In this document: piece by piece, positions 8,029 through 15,904 of the stretch
Position numbering within the stretch: position 1 is the stretch's first letter
Layout of the letters: each line of letters begins with the position of its first letter
From: JAFDZW01 sp035632315
GTDB taxonomy: Bacteria > Bacteroidota > Ignavibacteria > Palsa-1295
Direction of reading: 5' to 3'
DNA length: 24,040 bases
NCBI GenBank assembly: GCA_035632315.1
Contig: DASQGZ010000003.1
Location: 1-24,040, forward strand
Position numbers and translations under genes: made by a program
Notes under the pieces: generated by a model
What the model was told of the DNA's origin: nothing
The model's input: the letters and a program-made list of their open reading frames with translations, nothing else
Database searches by the model: none

Positions 8029-8982
8029 TCAGGAACGGACGCCACGAATATCCGCGCTCCAGAGAAGTTTTGTCCTCAACAGATCGAAGTATGATTGTCC
8101 GGAATGACGTAGCAGTTTCAATCGATTTTGATGACCGGAGATTTTAATGATCGCTGGCGTATCAATCACTATTTCTTCTTGCCCGTCGGCAACAGCAAGA
8201 ATCGGTGAGTTCGCATCATTGGTTACCCTGATATCAATTTCATACCACTCGGGCACAATAACCGGACGCACCGAAAGTGAATGAGCAGCGATCGGAGAGA
8301 TAATAAGCACGGGGCTGCTCGGTTCGACAAGCGGGCCTCCGGCGCTGACCGAATAACCGGTCGAACCGGTTGGCGTAGAGACAAGTAAGCCGTCGGCACG
8401 AAGTGTGCCAAGATGAGCTCCTTGAACACGTACTTCGAATGTCAGCATCCGCGTCGAGCCGAAATTATCAATGACGATCTCGTTGAGGCAAATGATTCGT
8501 GCGGAGTCCCCTCGTTCGTTCTCACGTTCGGGATTTAAGATATCACGGCGAATCTGTACCCCTGTTGCTTCATTCGATTCGCTTCTGAGATGTCCTTCGA
8601 GCAGCAGGCGATTCTCTTTCAGGAGTGAGTCGTTTTTTAATCCTGCAACGATTTCGTCAAGAAGCTCAGGTGTATGTTCGGCAATGAATCCGAGCCTGCC
8701 AAGATTTACTCCGACAAGTTCTACTTCAGGATTCTCGCGCATAATAGCGCGAGCGGCAGTAAGCATAGTGCCGTCGCCGCCAAGAGAAAAAACAACATCG
8801 CTCTTTGATACAAGATCGAGTACTGACGAGGAAGTTTTTACCTTATGTTTGCCGACATACTCGCTAAGACCTTTCATAATGAGACATTGCTCAGACGAAA
8901 GCAGCTGCAACAGGTGCTCGATCGTCTGGGTACCGTTGATCTTTTCCGGATTGCCAAATATGCCAAATCGCTTTTGCTTCAT
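8029..8982 (-). CDS. nadK: NAD kinase
   Basis: A cytoplasmic enzyme that phosphorylates NAD+ to NADP+. The 317-aa product has the GGDGT motif at 68-72 (Asp70), the VNLGRLGFIAE segment and the nucleotide-binding stretch DGLLVSTPTGSTGYSVSAGG. Between the first core strand pair and the conserved LNEIVID segment there is an insertion of roughly 20-25 polar residues (around 140-160, rich in Arg/Glu/Asn) that typical NadK lacks. It is last in the ymdB-folD-nadK operon: its ATG overlaps the folD stop by 4 nt. FolD makes NADPH from NADP+ in most bacteria, so the pairing is metabolically sensible. Confidence 0.95.
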   Translation of the reverse strand: MKQKRFGIFGNPEKINGTQTIEHLLQLLSSEQCLIMKGLSEYVGKHKVKTSSSVLDLVSKSDVVFSLGGDGTMLTAARAIMRENPEVELVGVNLGRLGFIAEHTPELLDEIVAGLKNDSLLKENRLLLEGHLRSESNEATGVQIRRDILNPERENERGDSARIICLNEIVIDNFGSTRMLTFEVRVQGAHLGTLRADGLLVSTPTGSTGYSVSAGGPLVEPSSPVLIISPIAAHSLSVRPVIVPEWYEIDIRVTNDANSPILAVADGQEEIVIDTPAIIKISGHQNRLKLLRHSGQSYFDLLRTKLLWSADIRGVRS

Positions 8983-9887
8983 TTTGTTTGACGTTTTGCG
9001 GCAGTAAGAGTATTTTTCAGGACCATCGCAATTGTCATCGGACCGACACCTCCGGGCACAGGCGTAATTGCCGAGGCGATATGCTTCGCGTTCTCAAAAT
9101 CAACGTCACCCACAAGCCGCGAACCCGACTTTTTTGTCGCATCCGGAATCCGATTCATTCCGACATCTATCACCACGGCACCGGGTTTTACCATTTCGGC
9201 TGTGATCGCATGGGCGACACCCATCGCAGCGATAAGAATATCACCGGAGCGGGTATAGTCTCCAAGTGAATTACCTGCGCCAGTATGGGCGATAGTGACG
9301 ATCGCATTTGCAGTATTATTTTTTTGTACAAGAAGCGCCGCCATTGGTTTACCTACAATATTAGACCTGCCGACAATAACGACGTGTTTACCAGATGCAC
9401 TAATGCCGTCGCGTTTCATCATCTCGATGATCCCGAGCGGCGTACAAGGAGCGAAGTATTCACCACGTCCGATCGAGAGCCTGCCAACGTTGACCGGGTG
9501 AAACCCATCAATGTCTTTCTCCGGAGCAACGGCTTCGATCACCGCTTCTTCCGAAATATGCTTCGGCAGGGGAAGCTGGCAGAGAATCGCATGCGTTTTC
9601 GAGTCATTATTGAGCATGTCGATCTTGCCGAGCAAATCTTTCTCGGAAATATCGGGAGGAAAGCGGAGTGTTTCATGCGAATAGCCTGCTTCTTCAGCCG
9701 ACTTGCCTTTACTTGCGACATAAACTTCACTTGCCGGATTATTCCCGACAAGGATGAACACAATGCGAGGTGTTACGCCTGAACCCGAAATAAATGCTGC
9801 AGCATCGTTAATTACTTCGCGGCGGACTTGCTCGGCAATCACTTTGCCGTCGATGATGCGGGCGGTTTGCGTAGCCGTGTCTTTCAC
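8979..9887 (-). CDS. folD: Bifunctional methylene-tetrahydrofolate dehydrogenase/cyclohydrolase
   Basis: FolD interconverts 5,10-methylene-THF, methenyl-THF and 10-formyl-THF, supplying one-carbon units for purine and fMet synthesis. The 302-aa protein has the YVASK motif (Tyr56, catalytic Lys60), the CQLPLPKH loop, DIDGFHPVN and the Rossmann segment VIVGRSNIVGKP, and ends with PGGVGPMTIAMVLKNTL. The start is GTG at 9887, giving a GTGA overlap of 4 nt with the upstream phosphodiesterase gene; no other start precedes the conserved N-terminus. The 3' end overlaps nadK by 4 nt. Confidence 0.96.
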   Translation of the reverse strand: MKDTATQTARIIDGKVIAEQVRREVINDAAAFISGSGVTPRIVFILVGNNPASEVYVASKGKSAEEAGYSHETLRFPPDISEKDLLGKIDMLNNDSKTHAILCQLPLPKHISEEAVIEAVAPEKDIDGFHPVNVGRLSIGRGEYFAPCTPLGIIEMMKRDGISASGKHVVIVGRSNIVGKPMAALLVQKNNTANAIVTIAHTGAGNSLGDYTRSGDILIAAMGVAHAITAEMVKPGAVVIDVGMNRIPDATKKSGSRLVGDVDFENAKHIASAITPVPGGVGPMTIAMVLKNTLTAAKRQTK

Positions 9888-10723
9888 TCGGCTGCCACTC
9901 CTTCTGCGGTTGGCCCCTCATCGGCATACGTGCGCTCGCGGTCGAATTCCGGGAATAAAATTCTCTCGATACGAAGTGCGCGTCCGGTAACAGGATCGAT
10001 CTCTACAATGACACCTGAAATTTTCAAATCACCTTTCGCCGTCTCGTATTTATGCGGTGTGCCAAGCGTAAAACGTTTGATCGCAATGTCGGTGCGAAGA
10101 CCGACACAGCTGTCGTACGGCCCCGTCATTCCCACATCGGTTATATATGCTGTGCCATTTGGTAAAATCCGTTCGTCGGCAGTTTGTACGTGTGTATGAG
10201 TACCGAGAACTGCGCTAACTCTGCCATCGAGATAAAATCCCATTGCTTGTTTTTCGGCAGTTGCTTCGGCGTGCATATCGACAATAACATTCGGCGTCTC
10301 TTTTAGAATATGTTCGAGAGCCCAGTCGGCACTGTTGAATGGGTCGTCGATCGGCGGAAGAAATACCCTTCCTTGCAAAGAAAGCACACCGACCTTGATG
10401 CCGTTCGGCGCAGTAAAGATCGCAAAACCGGCTCCGCCATTTGCACGCGGATAGTTAAGCGGGCGAAGAATTCGGCGTTCTTCACGTAGCAGAGGCCGTG
10501 CTTCCCATCTTTCCCACACGTGATTTCCGGTCGTGATAATGTTCACTCCCGCCCCGAAGAGCTCTTCGGCATGTTTTTTCGAAAGCGCCTTGCCATCATA
10601 GATATTCTCGCCGTTGACAATGACCGCATCGGCGGAATATTTTTCAGCAAGCCCTTTTAAGAGCTTTACGAGCATTCCGAGCGCATCAGTCCCTACGACG
10701 TCACCGATAAATAAGATATTCAC
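9884..10723 (-). CDS. ymdB: YmdB-like metallophosphoesterase (TIGR00282 family)
   Basis: A 279-aa metal-dependent phosphodiesterase of the Bacillus YmdB/Deinococcus DR1281 type, not the unrelated E. coli YmdB. Family members hydrolyse 2',3'-cyclic nucleotides and affect RNA turnover and multicellular behaviour in Bacillus. Metal ligands are visible: Asp8 in GDVVG, Glu39-Asn40 in NGEN, Asn67-His68 in TGNH, His151 and the GTHTH pair His176/His178. The frame can be extended to a TTG at 10759, but GTG at 10723 puts Asp8 and Glu39 at the family's usual numbers and is chosen. First gene of the operon with folD and nadK. The functional link to those two is not obvious. Confidence 0.9.
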   Translation of the reverse strand: MNILFIGDVVGTDALGMLVKLLKGLAEKYSADAVIVNGENIYDGKALSKKHAEELFGAGVNIITTGNHVWERWEARPLLREERRILRPLNYPRANGGAGFAIFTAPNGIKVGVLSLQGRVFLPPIDDPFNSADWALEHILKETPNVIVDMHAEATAEKQAMGFYLDGRVSAVLGTHTHVQTADERILPNGTAYITDVGMTGPYDSCVGLRTDIAIKRFTLGTPHKYETAKGDLKISGVIVEIDPVTGRALRIERILFPEFDRERTYADEGPTAEGVAAE

Positions 10724-10756
10724 TGGTATTTCTTCATTACAAGCATATTGATAACA

Positions 10757-10764
10757 CAAAATGA
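10757..10764 (-). promoter_or_regulatory. Possible -7 box for the ymdB-folD-nadK operon
   Basis: On the minus strand this reads TCATTTTG, one mismatch from TAnnTTTG. Transcription would begin about 25-30 nt before the GTG at 10723, which supports that start over the TTG at 10759 lying inside the box. A TTG 21 nt further upstream could be the -33 element. Low-to-moderate confidence. Confidence 0.3.
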
Positions 10765-10790
10765 AGGAAAATAGTCAGACTCGTACAATG

Positions 10791-10811
10791 GGTAAGTAAA
10801 TTGAACTTACC
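10791..10811. promoter_or_regulatory. Perfect palindrome upstream of rpmF, candidate operator
   Basis: GGTAAGT (10791-10797) and ACTTACC (10805-10811) form a perfect 7+7 inverted repeat with a 7-nt A/T-rich centre. It lies in the divergent spacer between ymdB and rpmF, directly before the TTTG at 10814-10817. A 21-bp dyad with ~14-nt half-site centre spacing is the usual size of a dimeric repressor site. No T-run follows, so a terminator is unlikely. The regulator is unknown. Confidence 0.4.
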
Positions 10812-10813
10812 GA

Positions 10814-10842
10814 TTTGACTTGGTGTTTTCACCTTGCTTTTG
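10814..10842 (+). promoter_or_regulatory. Candidate promoter of the rpmF-plsX-fab operon
   Basis: A TTTG at 10814-10817 (-33 type) is followed after 17 nt by TGCTTTTG (10835-10842), one mismatch from TAnnTTTG. The start of transcription would be near 10849, about 13 nt before the rpmF ATG at 10862. The GGAG at 10842-10845 is too far from the ATG to be a good ribosome-binding site. Confidence 0.4.
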
Positions 10843-10861
10843 GAGAAAAAAGAATTTATTT

Positions 10862-11047
10862 ATGCCAAATCCTACTCATAGAAACAGCCGTACCCGCCGC
10901 GACAAGCGACGCACGCATTATAAAGCGGCGAAGCCGTCATTCGGGGAATGTAAGAACTGTGGCGCAATGAAGCAGCTTCATCGTGCTTGCCCAAATTGCG
11001 GTTATTACAATGGGCGGCAGATGTTCGAGCCGAAGTCTGCTTCGTAA
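10862..11047 (+). CDS. rpmF: 50S ribosomal protein bL32 (zinc-ribbon form)
   Basis: A 61-aa, strongly basic ribosomal protein. The N-terminus MPNPTHRNSRTRRDKRR and the two Cys pairs C30-x2-C33 and C43-x2-C46 (CKNCG and CPNCG) identify the Zn-binding type of bL32. ATG 10862 is chosen over the TTG at 10820 because the extra 14 residues (MVFSPCF...) are not part of the family. The DUF177/YceD gene that often precedes rpmF is absent; a divergent phosphodiesterase gene lies there instead. It leads the fatty-acid and phospholipid operon, the same rpmF-plsX-fab linkage seen in many bacteria. Confidence 0.97.
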   Translation: MPNPTHRNSRTRRDKRRTHYKAAKPSFGECKNCGAMKQLHRACPNCGYYNGRQMFEPKSAS

Positions 11048-11066
11048 ATAATCATTAATGTTTCAC

Positions 11067-11106
11067 AGCCGTTCATCTTGCAGCCAAGCAAACAAGATGA
11101 ACGGCT
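11067..11106 (+). terminator. Strong hairpin between rpmF and plsX (terminator or attenuator)
   Basis: AGCCGTTCATCTTG (11067-11080) and CAAGATGAACGGCT (11093-11106) are exact reverse complements: a 14-bp perfect stem with a 12-nt loop. It is followed by TTTGCTGTTGTT, a broken T-rich tract, so it may terminate a fraction of transcripts after rpmF. It ends 21 nt before the plsX ATG and could set the ratio of ribosomal protein to lipid enzymes. Confidence 0.65.
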
Positions 11107-11127
11107 TTGCTGTTGTTGACAGTTCGT

Positions 11128-12144
11128 ATGCCGATCGTTCGTGTTGGACTCGATACCATGGGCGCCGATTTCTCTCCGGCCAATGAAGCGGGCGGAGCGT
11201 TGCTTGCTTCTAAAGAGCTTCGCAATCGAGTGAAGGTCGTTCTTTTTGGCAGTAAGCAAGAGATCGAGAAAGCACTGGCCAACGAGTCGGATGTATCTCA
11301 GATCGAGATCGTCGATACGACAGAAGTTATCACAATGCACGACGAGCCGGTTGCGGCATTAAAGCAAAAACGCAACAGTTCGCTTGTCCGTGGATTAATG
11401 GCATTAAAGAACGGCGAGATCGATGCGTTCGTCAGCATCGGTAATACCGGCGCTGTGATGAGCGGTGCGACACTAGAGCTCGGCCGCATCAAAGGCGTGA
11501 GCCGCCCGATGATCGGAGCGCAATTCCCGAGACCGCAAGGAGGTTTTACGCTTGTCTTTGATGTGGGCGCGACTGTTGATGCAAAACCCCATTGGCTCAA
11601 AGAGTATGGTATAATGGGTTCGATCTACGCTGAGAAAATTTTTGGAGTTCCAAAGCCAAGTGTCGCATTGCTTTCTGTGGGTGAAGAACGCTCGAAAGGA
11701 AATGAGTTGGTGCTTGAAGCAGGGAAATTGCTTGACGAGACCGATCTAAATTTTATTGGCAATGTCGAAGGCAGAGATATTTTAGGCGGAGGTGCTGATG
11801 TCGTGCTATGTGACGGTTATACCGGCAACGTACTTCTGAAATTTGCCGAAAGCGTTCTGACCGTTCTCAGAGGGCGCATTCGTTCGTATTCTGAAAAAGG
11901 ATTTATCAATAAGCTTAAAGCTGCTGTTACGGCTTCGGTGATGAGAGCATCATTAAAAGACTTCGACTATCAAGAGCACGGCGGCGTGCCGCTGCTTGGC
12001 GTCAACGGCGTTGTCATCATTGGGCATGGCTCTTCGTCGCCGAAGGCGATCAGGACAATGATCGTTCGTGCCGAAGAAATGGTTAACAAGAATGTTGTCG
12101 GCGTGACGCGCTCGGCGCTAGCTGTTGCAACCCCAGACAATTAA
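11128..12144 (+). CDS. plsX: Phosphate acyltransferase PlsX
   Basis: A peripheral membrane enzyme that turns acyl-ACP into acyl-phosphate, the donor for PlsY in phospholipid synthesis. The 338-aa product starts with the usual VGLDTMGADFSP segment and has ISIGNTGAVMSGA-like and LLSVGEERSKGNE loops plus CDGYTGNVLLKFAE near the C-terminus. ATG 11128 is used; an upstream TTG at 11107 would start right after the rpmF-plsX hairpin and adds seven non-family residues. It is followed after 1 nt by fabH. Confidence 0.97.
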   Translation: MPIVRVGLDTMGADFSPANEAGGALLASKELRNRVKVVLFGSKQEIEKALANESDVSQIEIVDTTEVITMHDEPVAALKQKRNSSLVRGLMALKNGEIDAFVSIGNTGAVMSGATLELGRIKGVSRPMIGAQFPRPQGGFTLVFDVGATVDAKPHWLKEYGIMGSIYAEKIFGVPKPSVALLSVGEERSKGNELVLEAGKLLDETDLNFIGNVEGRDILGGGADVVLCDGYTGNVLLKFAESVLTVLRGRIRSYSEKGFINKLKAAVTASVMRASLKDFDYQEHGGVPLLGVNGVVIIGHGSSSPKAIRTMIVRAEEMVNKNVVGVTRSALAVATPDN

Positions 12145-12145
12145 G

Positions 12146-13141
12146 ATGAGTAAACAAATATTACGAGCTGGTATTACTGCTATCGCGCATTATGTGCCGG
12201 ATGAGGTGCTGCCGAATTCTTTTTTTGAATCGTATCTTGATACTTCGGATGAATGGATAAGAACGCGCGCGGGAATCAAAGAGCGTCGTATTATGCGCAA
12301 TGGCCCGACAAGTGAACTTGCTGTTCCTGCGATAAAAAAGGTTCTGGAGCAACGCGGCATCACCGCAGATGACATCGATATTATTCTTGTCGGAACCGTG
12401 ACCCCTGATATGTTCTTCCCATCGACCGCATGCGTAATCCAGCAGAAGATCGGAGCGAAGAATGCATGGGGCTTTGATGTTTCTGCAGCATGCTCAGGAT
12501 TTATTTTTACGTTAGAGGCAGGGAGAAGATTTATCGAATCCCGTGCGGCTAAGCGAGTACTCGTTGTCGGTGCAGATAAGATGAGCGCGATCACGGATTA
12601 TGAAGATCGAAATACCTGTATTCTCTTTGGCGACGGAGCCGGCGTCGTCCTGCTTGAAGCAGTTGATGAAGAATACGGTATCATTGATTCGATCTTGCGC
12701 GTTGACGGTTCCGGCGGCGAACACTTGCACATGAAAGCGGGTGGCAGCCTCAATCCGCCTTCGCAAGAGACCGTTGATAACAAATGGCATTATGTGTATC
12801 AGGACGGTAAGACGGTTTTTAAGAGCGCTGTGATCGGAATGGCAGAAGTTTCTGCCGAGATCGTCGAGCGTAACGGATTAACTGCCGATGATATTGCCTA
12901 TTTAGTGCCTCATCAGGCAAATCTTCGCATTATTGATGCCGCGCGTGATAGAATGGGACTTCCACCGGAGAAAGTAATGGTCAACATTGACCGTTACGGG
13001 AATACGACAGCGGCGACAATACCGATCTGTTTAAGTGAATGGTATTCTTCGGGTAAATTAAAGAAAGGCGACTACGTTGTTCTTGCAAGTTTCGGTGCGG
13101 GATATACGTGGGGAGCAACGCTTGTGAGGTGGTGCATATAA
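12146..13141 (+). CDS. fabH: Beta-ketoacyl-ACP synthase III
   Basis: FabH starts fatty-acid synthesis by condensing acetyl-CoA (or a branched acyl-CoA) with malonyl-ACP. The 331-aa thiolase-fold protein has the complete Cys116-His256-Asn286 triad, in AACSGF, VPHQAN and YGNTTAATIP. ATG 12146 lies 1 nt after the plsX stop and matches the normal N-terminus; an in-frame TTG at 12125 inside plsX was not used. Primer specificity (straight versus branched) cannot be read reliably from the sequence. Order plsX-fabH-fabD is standard. Confidence 0.97.
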   Translation: MSKQILRAGITAIAHYVPDEVLPNSFFESYLDTSDEWIRTRAGIKERRIMRNGPTSELAVPAIKKVLEQRGITADDIDIILVGTVTPDMFFPSTACVIQQKIGAKNAWGFDVSAACSGFIFTLEAGRRFIESRAAKRVLVVGADKMSAITDYEDRNTCILFGDGAGVVLLEAVDEEYGIIDSILRVDGSGGEHLHMKAGGSLNPPSQETVDNKWHYVYQDGKTVFKSAVIGMAEVSAEIVERNGLTADDIAYLVPHQANLRIIDAARDRMGLPPEKVMVNIDRYGNTTAATIPICLSEWYSSGKLKKGDYVVLASFGAGYTWGATLVRWCI

Positions 13142-13142
13142 T

Positions 13143-14048
13143 ATGAGCGCGTTCGTATTTCCAGGGCAGGGTTCGCAATATGTCGGTATGGCAAAAGAAT
13201 TTGCCGGACGTGAGCCTCGCGCAAAACAAATGCTCGAGCAAGCAGATGATCTGCTGCATATTCATCTGTCAAAAATAATGTTCGAAGGACCGGAAAACGA
13301 GCTGAAGCAAACCGATGTTACCCAGCCTGCGATCTTTCTTCATTCGATGATCGCACATACATTCGGAGAGTTCACCGGTGCGCCAACGTCAATGGCAGGA
13401 CATTCGCTCGGTGAATTTACAGCTCTTTGTGCTGCCGAGGCAATAACATTCGAAAGTGCGTTAACGCTAATCCACCTTCGAGGGAAATTAATGGCTGAAG
13501 CCGGTAAACGTAATCCCGGCACAATGGCTGCGATCGTCGGGATGGATGAGCAAGCACTAAAACAGTTGTGTATAGTGGTTGAAGCAGAATCTGGGAATAT
13601 CGTTCGTCCGGCGAATTTCAATTCACCGGGGCAGATCGTTATTAGCGGCTCGGTCGATGGTGTTCGCGAGGTAATGAAGCGAGCAAAAGAAGCCGGCATC
13701 AGAATTGTGAAGGAATTACCGGTTTCGGGTGCGTTCCATTCGCCGTTGATGCAATATGCCGCAGATGGACTCAAAGAAGCGCTCGATTCAACTACGATCT
13801 CAAGTTTATGCGTGCCCGTCTATTCAAACGTAACAGGCGAAAAGCACGGCGATACGCAGAGCATCCGTGTTCGGTTGGTTGATCAATTAACATCACCTGT
13901 GCTGTGGGAGCAAACGGTGAGGAATATGCATCGTGACGGGGTCTCTGAATTTATCGAGATCGGACCTGGTAAAGTTTTGCAAGGACTGATTTCGCGGACT
14001 ATTCAAGATGCTAGTGTTTCCGGGGTCGAAAAACCAAAAGACGAATAA
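13143..14048 (+). CDS. fabD: Malonyl-CoA:ACP transacylase
   Basis: Transfers malonyl from CoA to ACP, giving the extender for FabH and FabF. The 301-aa protein begins with FVFPGQGSQYVGM, has the nucleophile Ser88 in GHSLGE and the catalytic His199 in SGAFHSPLM, and ends with the EIGPGKVLQGL segment. The ATG is 1 nt after the fabH stop, so translation is probably coupled. Nothing unusual was seen apart from a short Lys/Asp-rich C-terminal tail. Confidence 0.97.
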   Translation: MSAFVFPGQGSQYVGMAKEFAGREPRAKQMLEQADDLLHIHLSKIMFEGPENELKQTDVTQPAIFLHSMIAHTFGEFTGAPTSMAGHSLGEFTALCAAEAITFESALTLIHLRGKLMAEAGKRNPGTMAAIVGMDEQALKQLCIVVEAESGNIVRPANFNSPGQIVISGSVDGVREVMKRAKEAGIRIVKELPVSGAFHSPLMQYAADGLKEALDSTTISSLCVPVYSNVTGEKHGDTQSIRVRLVDQLTSPVLWEQTVRNMHRDGVSEFIEIGPGKVLQGLISRTIQDASVSGVEKPKDE

Positions 14049-14063
14049 TTTTATAAAAAAGTA

Positions 14064-14789
14064 ATGGCAAATCAAGTCGAACATCTCGGCGAGTTTCACG
14101 ATGAAGAGGGGGCAGATATCCCGTCGGAGCGGTTGGCGCCGTTTACGGTTGGCGGCTTCAAAGTTGACGAGCTGATATTTACGCACGGATTTGTCAAATA
14201 CTGCGATATTGATAAGTGCGGCGGAGGATGCTGCCATTCAGGAGTGTATGCCGATACCGCAGAGTATGAGAATATTCTTCGCCGTAAGAATGAGATTATT
14301 GCTGTGATGGACGAAACGCAGGACACTGACCCTGCGCATTGGTTCGACGGCGAATGGACGGACGATACCGATTTTAAGAGCGGCAAAGCTATCGGCACGA
14401 ATGTTCATGAGCGCGACGGCGGAATATCCGGTTTTACAGAAGGCTGTGTGTTCCTTGATAAACAGCATTTTTGCTCCATACAGGTTGCTGCTGCGGGGCA
14501 AGGACTGCACCGGTGGACATGGAAGCCGATGTACTGTATTTTATTTCCTGTTACAGTAACAGAAGGCATTCTGACATACGACGATTCGCATTCGGAAGAT
14601 CTGATTCACTGTGGACCCGACGGAGCAGGGAATTATGTCCATTCCGTTTTCGAAGCAATGAAAGAGGAACTCCAATATGTTTTTGGAGAAGAGGATTTCG
14701 CAAAAATGAACGATTATTATTTAGCGAACAAAGAGCGTTTTGAAGCCGAACGAAAGCGCCAGTCGCTCGTTCAGATTTCTATTTCATAA
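14064..14789 (+). CDS. DUF3109-family cysteine-cluster protein
   Basis: A 241-aa protein of unknown function. It has Cys47-x4-Cys52-x3-Cys56-Cys57 (CDIDKCGGGCC) and later Cys128, Cys137 and Cys158, the last in KPMYCILFPV, plus Cys183. This arrangement, with CxLDxCxGxCC at the front and KPxxCxLYPV at the back, is the pattern of DUF3109 proteins common in Bacteroidota, which are related to YkgJ-type presumed zinc- or iron-binding proteins. There are no membrane segments or signal peptide, so it is likely cytoplasmic. It lies 15 nt after fabD and overlaps fabG by 1 nt (TAATG), inside the fatty-acid operon. A link to lipid synthesis is only suggested by position. Confidence 0.75.
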   Translation: MANQVEHLGEFHDEEGADIPSERLAPFTVGGFKVDELIFTHGFVKYCDIDKCGGGCCHSGVYADTAEYENILRRKNEIIAVMDETQDTDPAHWFDGEWTDDTDFKSGKAIGTNVHERDGGISGFTEGCVFLDKQHFCSIQVAAAGQGLHRWTWKPMYCILFPVTVTEGILTYDDSHSEDLIHCGPDGAGNYVHSVFEAMKEELQYVFGEEDFAKMNDYYLANKERFEAERKRQSLVQISIS

Positions 14790-15535
14790 TGGCAGATCTG
14801 GCAGGGCAATCAATTGTCATTACTGGCGGCTCCCGTGGTATTGGGCGTGGCCTTGTGCGTGCATTCGCAAAAGCGGGCGCTGATGTTATTTTTACGTATG
14901 TATCGAACGAAGCTGCCGCGAATGAAGTAAAAGCCGAAGTTGAGGGTACCGGCGGCAAAGTGATCGCAATGAAAGCCGATGTCACATCTGCCGAAGCCGC
15001 GCAGAGCGTGATCGATGAAGCGATCAGATCGTTTGGTAAGATCGACGTGCTTGTTAACAACGCCGGCGTTACACGTGATACGCTCTTAATGCGAATGAGC
15101 GAAGCGGATTGGGATACTGTTCTTGAAGCAAATTTAAAGGGAACATTCTTGATTACAAAGGCGGCGATCCGCCCGATGATGTCTGCAAAAAAAGGGAAGA
15201 TAATCGCAATTTCCAGTGTTGTCGGTCTGACCGGTAATGCAGGTCAAGCGAATTATGCCGCCTCAAAAGCCGGCGTGATCGCATTTATGAAGTCTGTTGC
15301 AAAAGAGCTTGCTTCGCGCAATATCACTGCGAATGTCATTGCACCGGGTTATATCGAAACCGATATGACCGGAAAGCTCAGCGAAGCGCAACAGAAAGCG
15401 ATCATGGATCTTGTGCCGCTGAAACGGATCGGGAAAACCGACGATATTGCGAACGTTGCGCTCTTTCTGGCGTCGAGCGCTGCCGATTATATTACCGGCG
15501 AAACGATCCGCGTTGATGGCGGGATGGCAATGTAA
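14789..15535 (+). CDS. fabG: 3-oxoacyl-ACP reductase
   Basis: NADPH-dependent short-chain dehydrogenase performing the first reduction in fatty-acid elongation. The 248-aa protein has the Rossmann motif GGSRGIGRG, the NNAGVTRD segment and the catalytic Ser143, Tyr156 and Lys160 in SSVVGLTGNAGQANYAASK, and ends with the usual GETIRVDGGMAM. It shares one base with the preceding DUF3109 stop (TAATG), so the two are probably co-translated. The next gene, acpP, follows after 75 nt. Confidence 0.97.
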   Translation: MADLAGQSIVITGGSRGIGRGLVRAFAKAGADVIFTYVSNEAAANEVKAEVEGTGGKVIAMKADVTSAEAAQSVIDEAIRSFGKIDVLVNNAGVTRDTLLMRMSEADWDTVLEANLKGTFLITKAAIRPMMSAKKGKIIAISSVVGLTGNAGQANYAASKAGVIAFMKSVAKELASRNITANVIAPGYIETDMTGKLSEAQQKAIMDLVPLKRIGKTDDIANVALFLASSAADYITGETIRVDGGMAM

Positions 15536-15610
15536 GAATAATGGTGTTCGACAGAAAATTTTTAGGTATATTTATAAGTTACATTTTAACGATCAATTAT
15601 TAACCATATT

Positions 15611-15850
15611 ATGGCAGATCAAGCAGCAATTGAATCGAAAGTTCGCGACATTATCGTGAGCAAACTCGGTGTCGAATCGTCGCAGGTGACAACGGCGGCA
15701 TCGTTTACGAAAGACCTCGGCGCCGATTCGCTCGATACCGTCGAACTAGTAATGGAATTTGAAAAGGAATTCGGTATGCAGATTCCCGACGAAGATGCTG
15801 AAAAAATTCAGACCGTCGGCGACGCTGTGACCTATATTTCGAGTAAGTAA
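15611..15850 (+). CDS. acpP: Acyl carrier protein
   Basis: A 79-aa acidic four-helix carrier that holds growing acyl chains on 4'-phosphopantetheine. The attachment site is Ser40 in DLGADSLDTVELVM. ATG 15611 is the only sensible start. It is preceded by a 75-nt A/T-rich spacer, the longest gap within the operon, so acpP may have its own promoter or a special leader for high expression. Boxes resembling TAnnTTTG with a mismatched last base (TATATTTA at 15567, TACATTTT at 15580) are present but weak. Order fabG-acpP-fabF-rnc is widely conserved. Confidence 0.98.
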   Translation: MADQAAIESKVRDIIVSKLGVESSQVTTAASFTKDLGADSLDTVELVMEFEKEFGMQIPDEDAEKIQTVGDAVTYISSK

Positions 15851-15904
15851 TTATATTGCGATACGACGTGCTTAGCACATAAAGTAAGCATATCGGATAT
15901 TAGG

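Noticed and set aside
15869..15890. TGCTTA/TAAGCA inverted repeat between acpP and fabF
   Set aside because: Only 6 bp with a 10-nt loop and A/T-rich; no T-run; too weak to call.
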